NCBI GenBank assembly: GCA_034698045.1
Contig: JAQGAU010000298.1
Coordinates: 1-31,671 of the forward strand
DNA from: Paramacrobiotus richtersi
Taxonomy: Eukaryota; Tardigrada; Eutardigrada; Parachela; Macrobiotidae
Length of the DNA stretch: 31,671 nt
Direction: 5' to 3'
How positions within the stretch are numbered: the first letter of the stretch is position 1; every line of letters begins with the position of its first letter. The notes under the pieces are model-generated. The model ran no database searches, had not been told where the DNA came from, and saw only the letters and a list, made by a program, of their open reading frames with translations. Positions 31,575 through 31,671 of the stretch are shown piece after piece. Position numbers and translations under genes: made by a program.

Positions 31575-31671
31575 TTCAGTGTATCTATTACGAGTAATAC
31601 CATAACTCAGGTAGAATACTGCGAAAAGCAAAGAATCAACCTTTTTGAGTATCGATTTCAGTGCATGAAAC
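31575..31671 (-). repeat. Right arm of the 97-bp inverted repeat, cut by the window edge
   Basis: Reverse complement of 30739-30835 with two mismatches. The match runs exactly to the last base of the window, so the arm very likely continues beyond it. Confidence 0.9.

Overview
The window is eukaryotic, invertebrate-type nuclear DNA. Coding sequence is split by short GT-AG introns (about 49 to 640 bases), intergenic spacers are long and AT-rich, and there is a poly-A-tailed retrotransposon stub, a tandem repeat and several large hairpins. No operons, ribosome-binding sites, rRNA, tRNA or CRISPR arrays are visible. A small ecdysozoan such as a tardigrade would fit, but the sequence alone does not prove the taxon. 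Most of the genes below only appear once exons are joined across introns, so the spliced models are my own reconstruction.

Layout. (1) 1-2 kb: AT-rich DNA with a three-copy tandem repeat of about 140 bp. (2) 2.05-3.4 kb, minus strand: at least five, probably six, short exons that join in frame into a multi-pass membrane protein resembling an invertebrate gustatory receptor, with the N-terminus not found. (3) 3.4-6.7 kb: no convincing gene. (4) 6.7-18.5 kb: four related tandem-kinase genes of STE11/MEKK flavour. Gene A (6.7-9.7 kb, minus) has two kinase units. Genes B (10.4-12.4 kb) and C (13.7-15.6 kb), both minus, are close paralogues that begin with a 19-base first exon, have a first kinase domain reduced to its C-lobe, and have a second domain whose HRD and DFG motifs are HRN and GGF. 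Copy D (16.4-18.5 kb) is inverted (plus) and shows an in-frame stop plus frame disruptions, so it is probably decaying. (5) 19.3-28.3 kb: four copies of a small, unrecognised gene family sharing an N-terminal TPI-x-K ... Y-x-(I/V)-HPP box. Two copies (1 and 4) have a clear two-exon structure with an acidic start and a basic amphipathic end in exon 2. A 5'-truncated LINE-like element lies between copies 2 and 3. (6) 28.3-31.7 kb: no gene, but a roughly 100-base hairpin and a near-perfect 97-bp inverted repeat that runs off the right edge.

How the parts may work together. The kinase cluster looks like tandem duplication and divergence from an ancestor with two kinase domains. A keeps the catalytic Asp and Lys of HRDIK in domain 1. 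B, C and D have lost nearly all catalytic residues and are more likely scaffolds or regulators than enzymes. B and C also share a block upstream of their starts with a GATA-type palindrome, which suggests inherited common control. The small-protein family is the best candidate for something undescribed.
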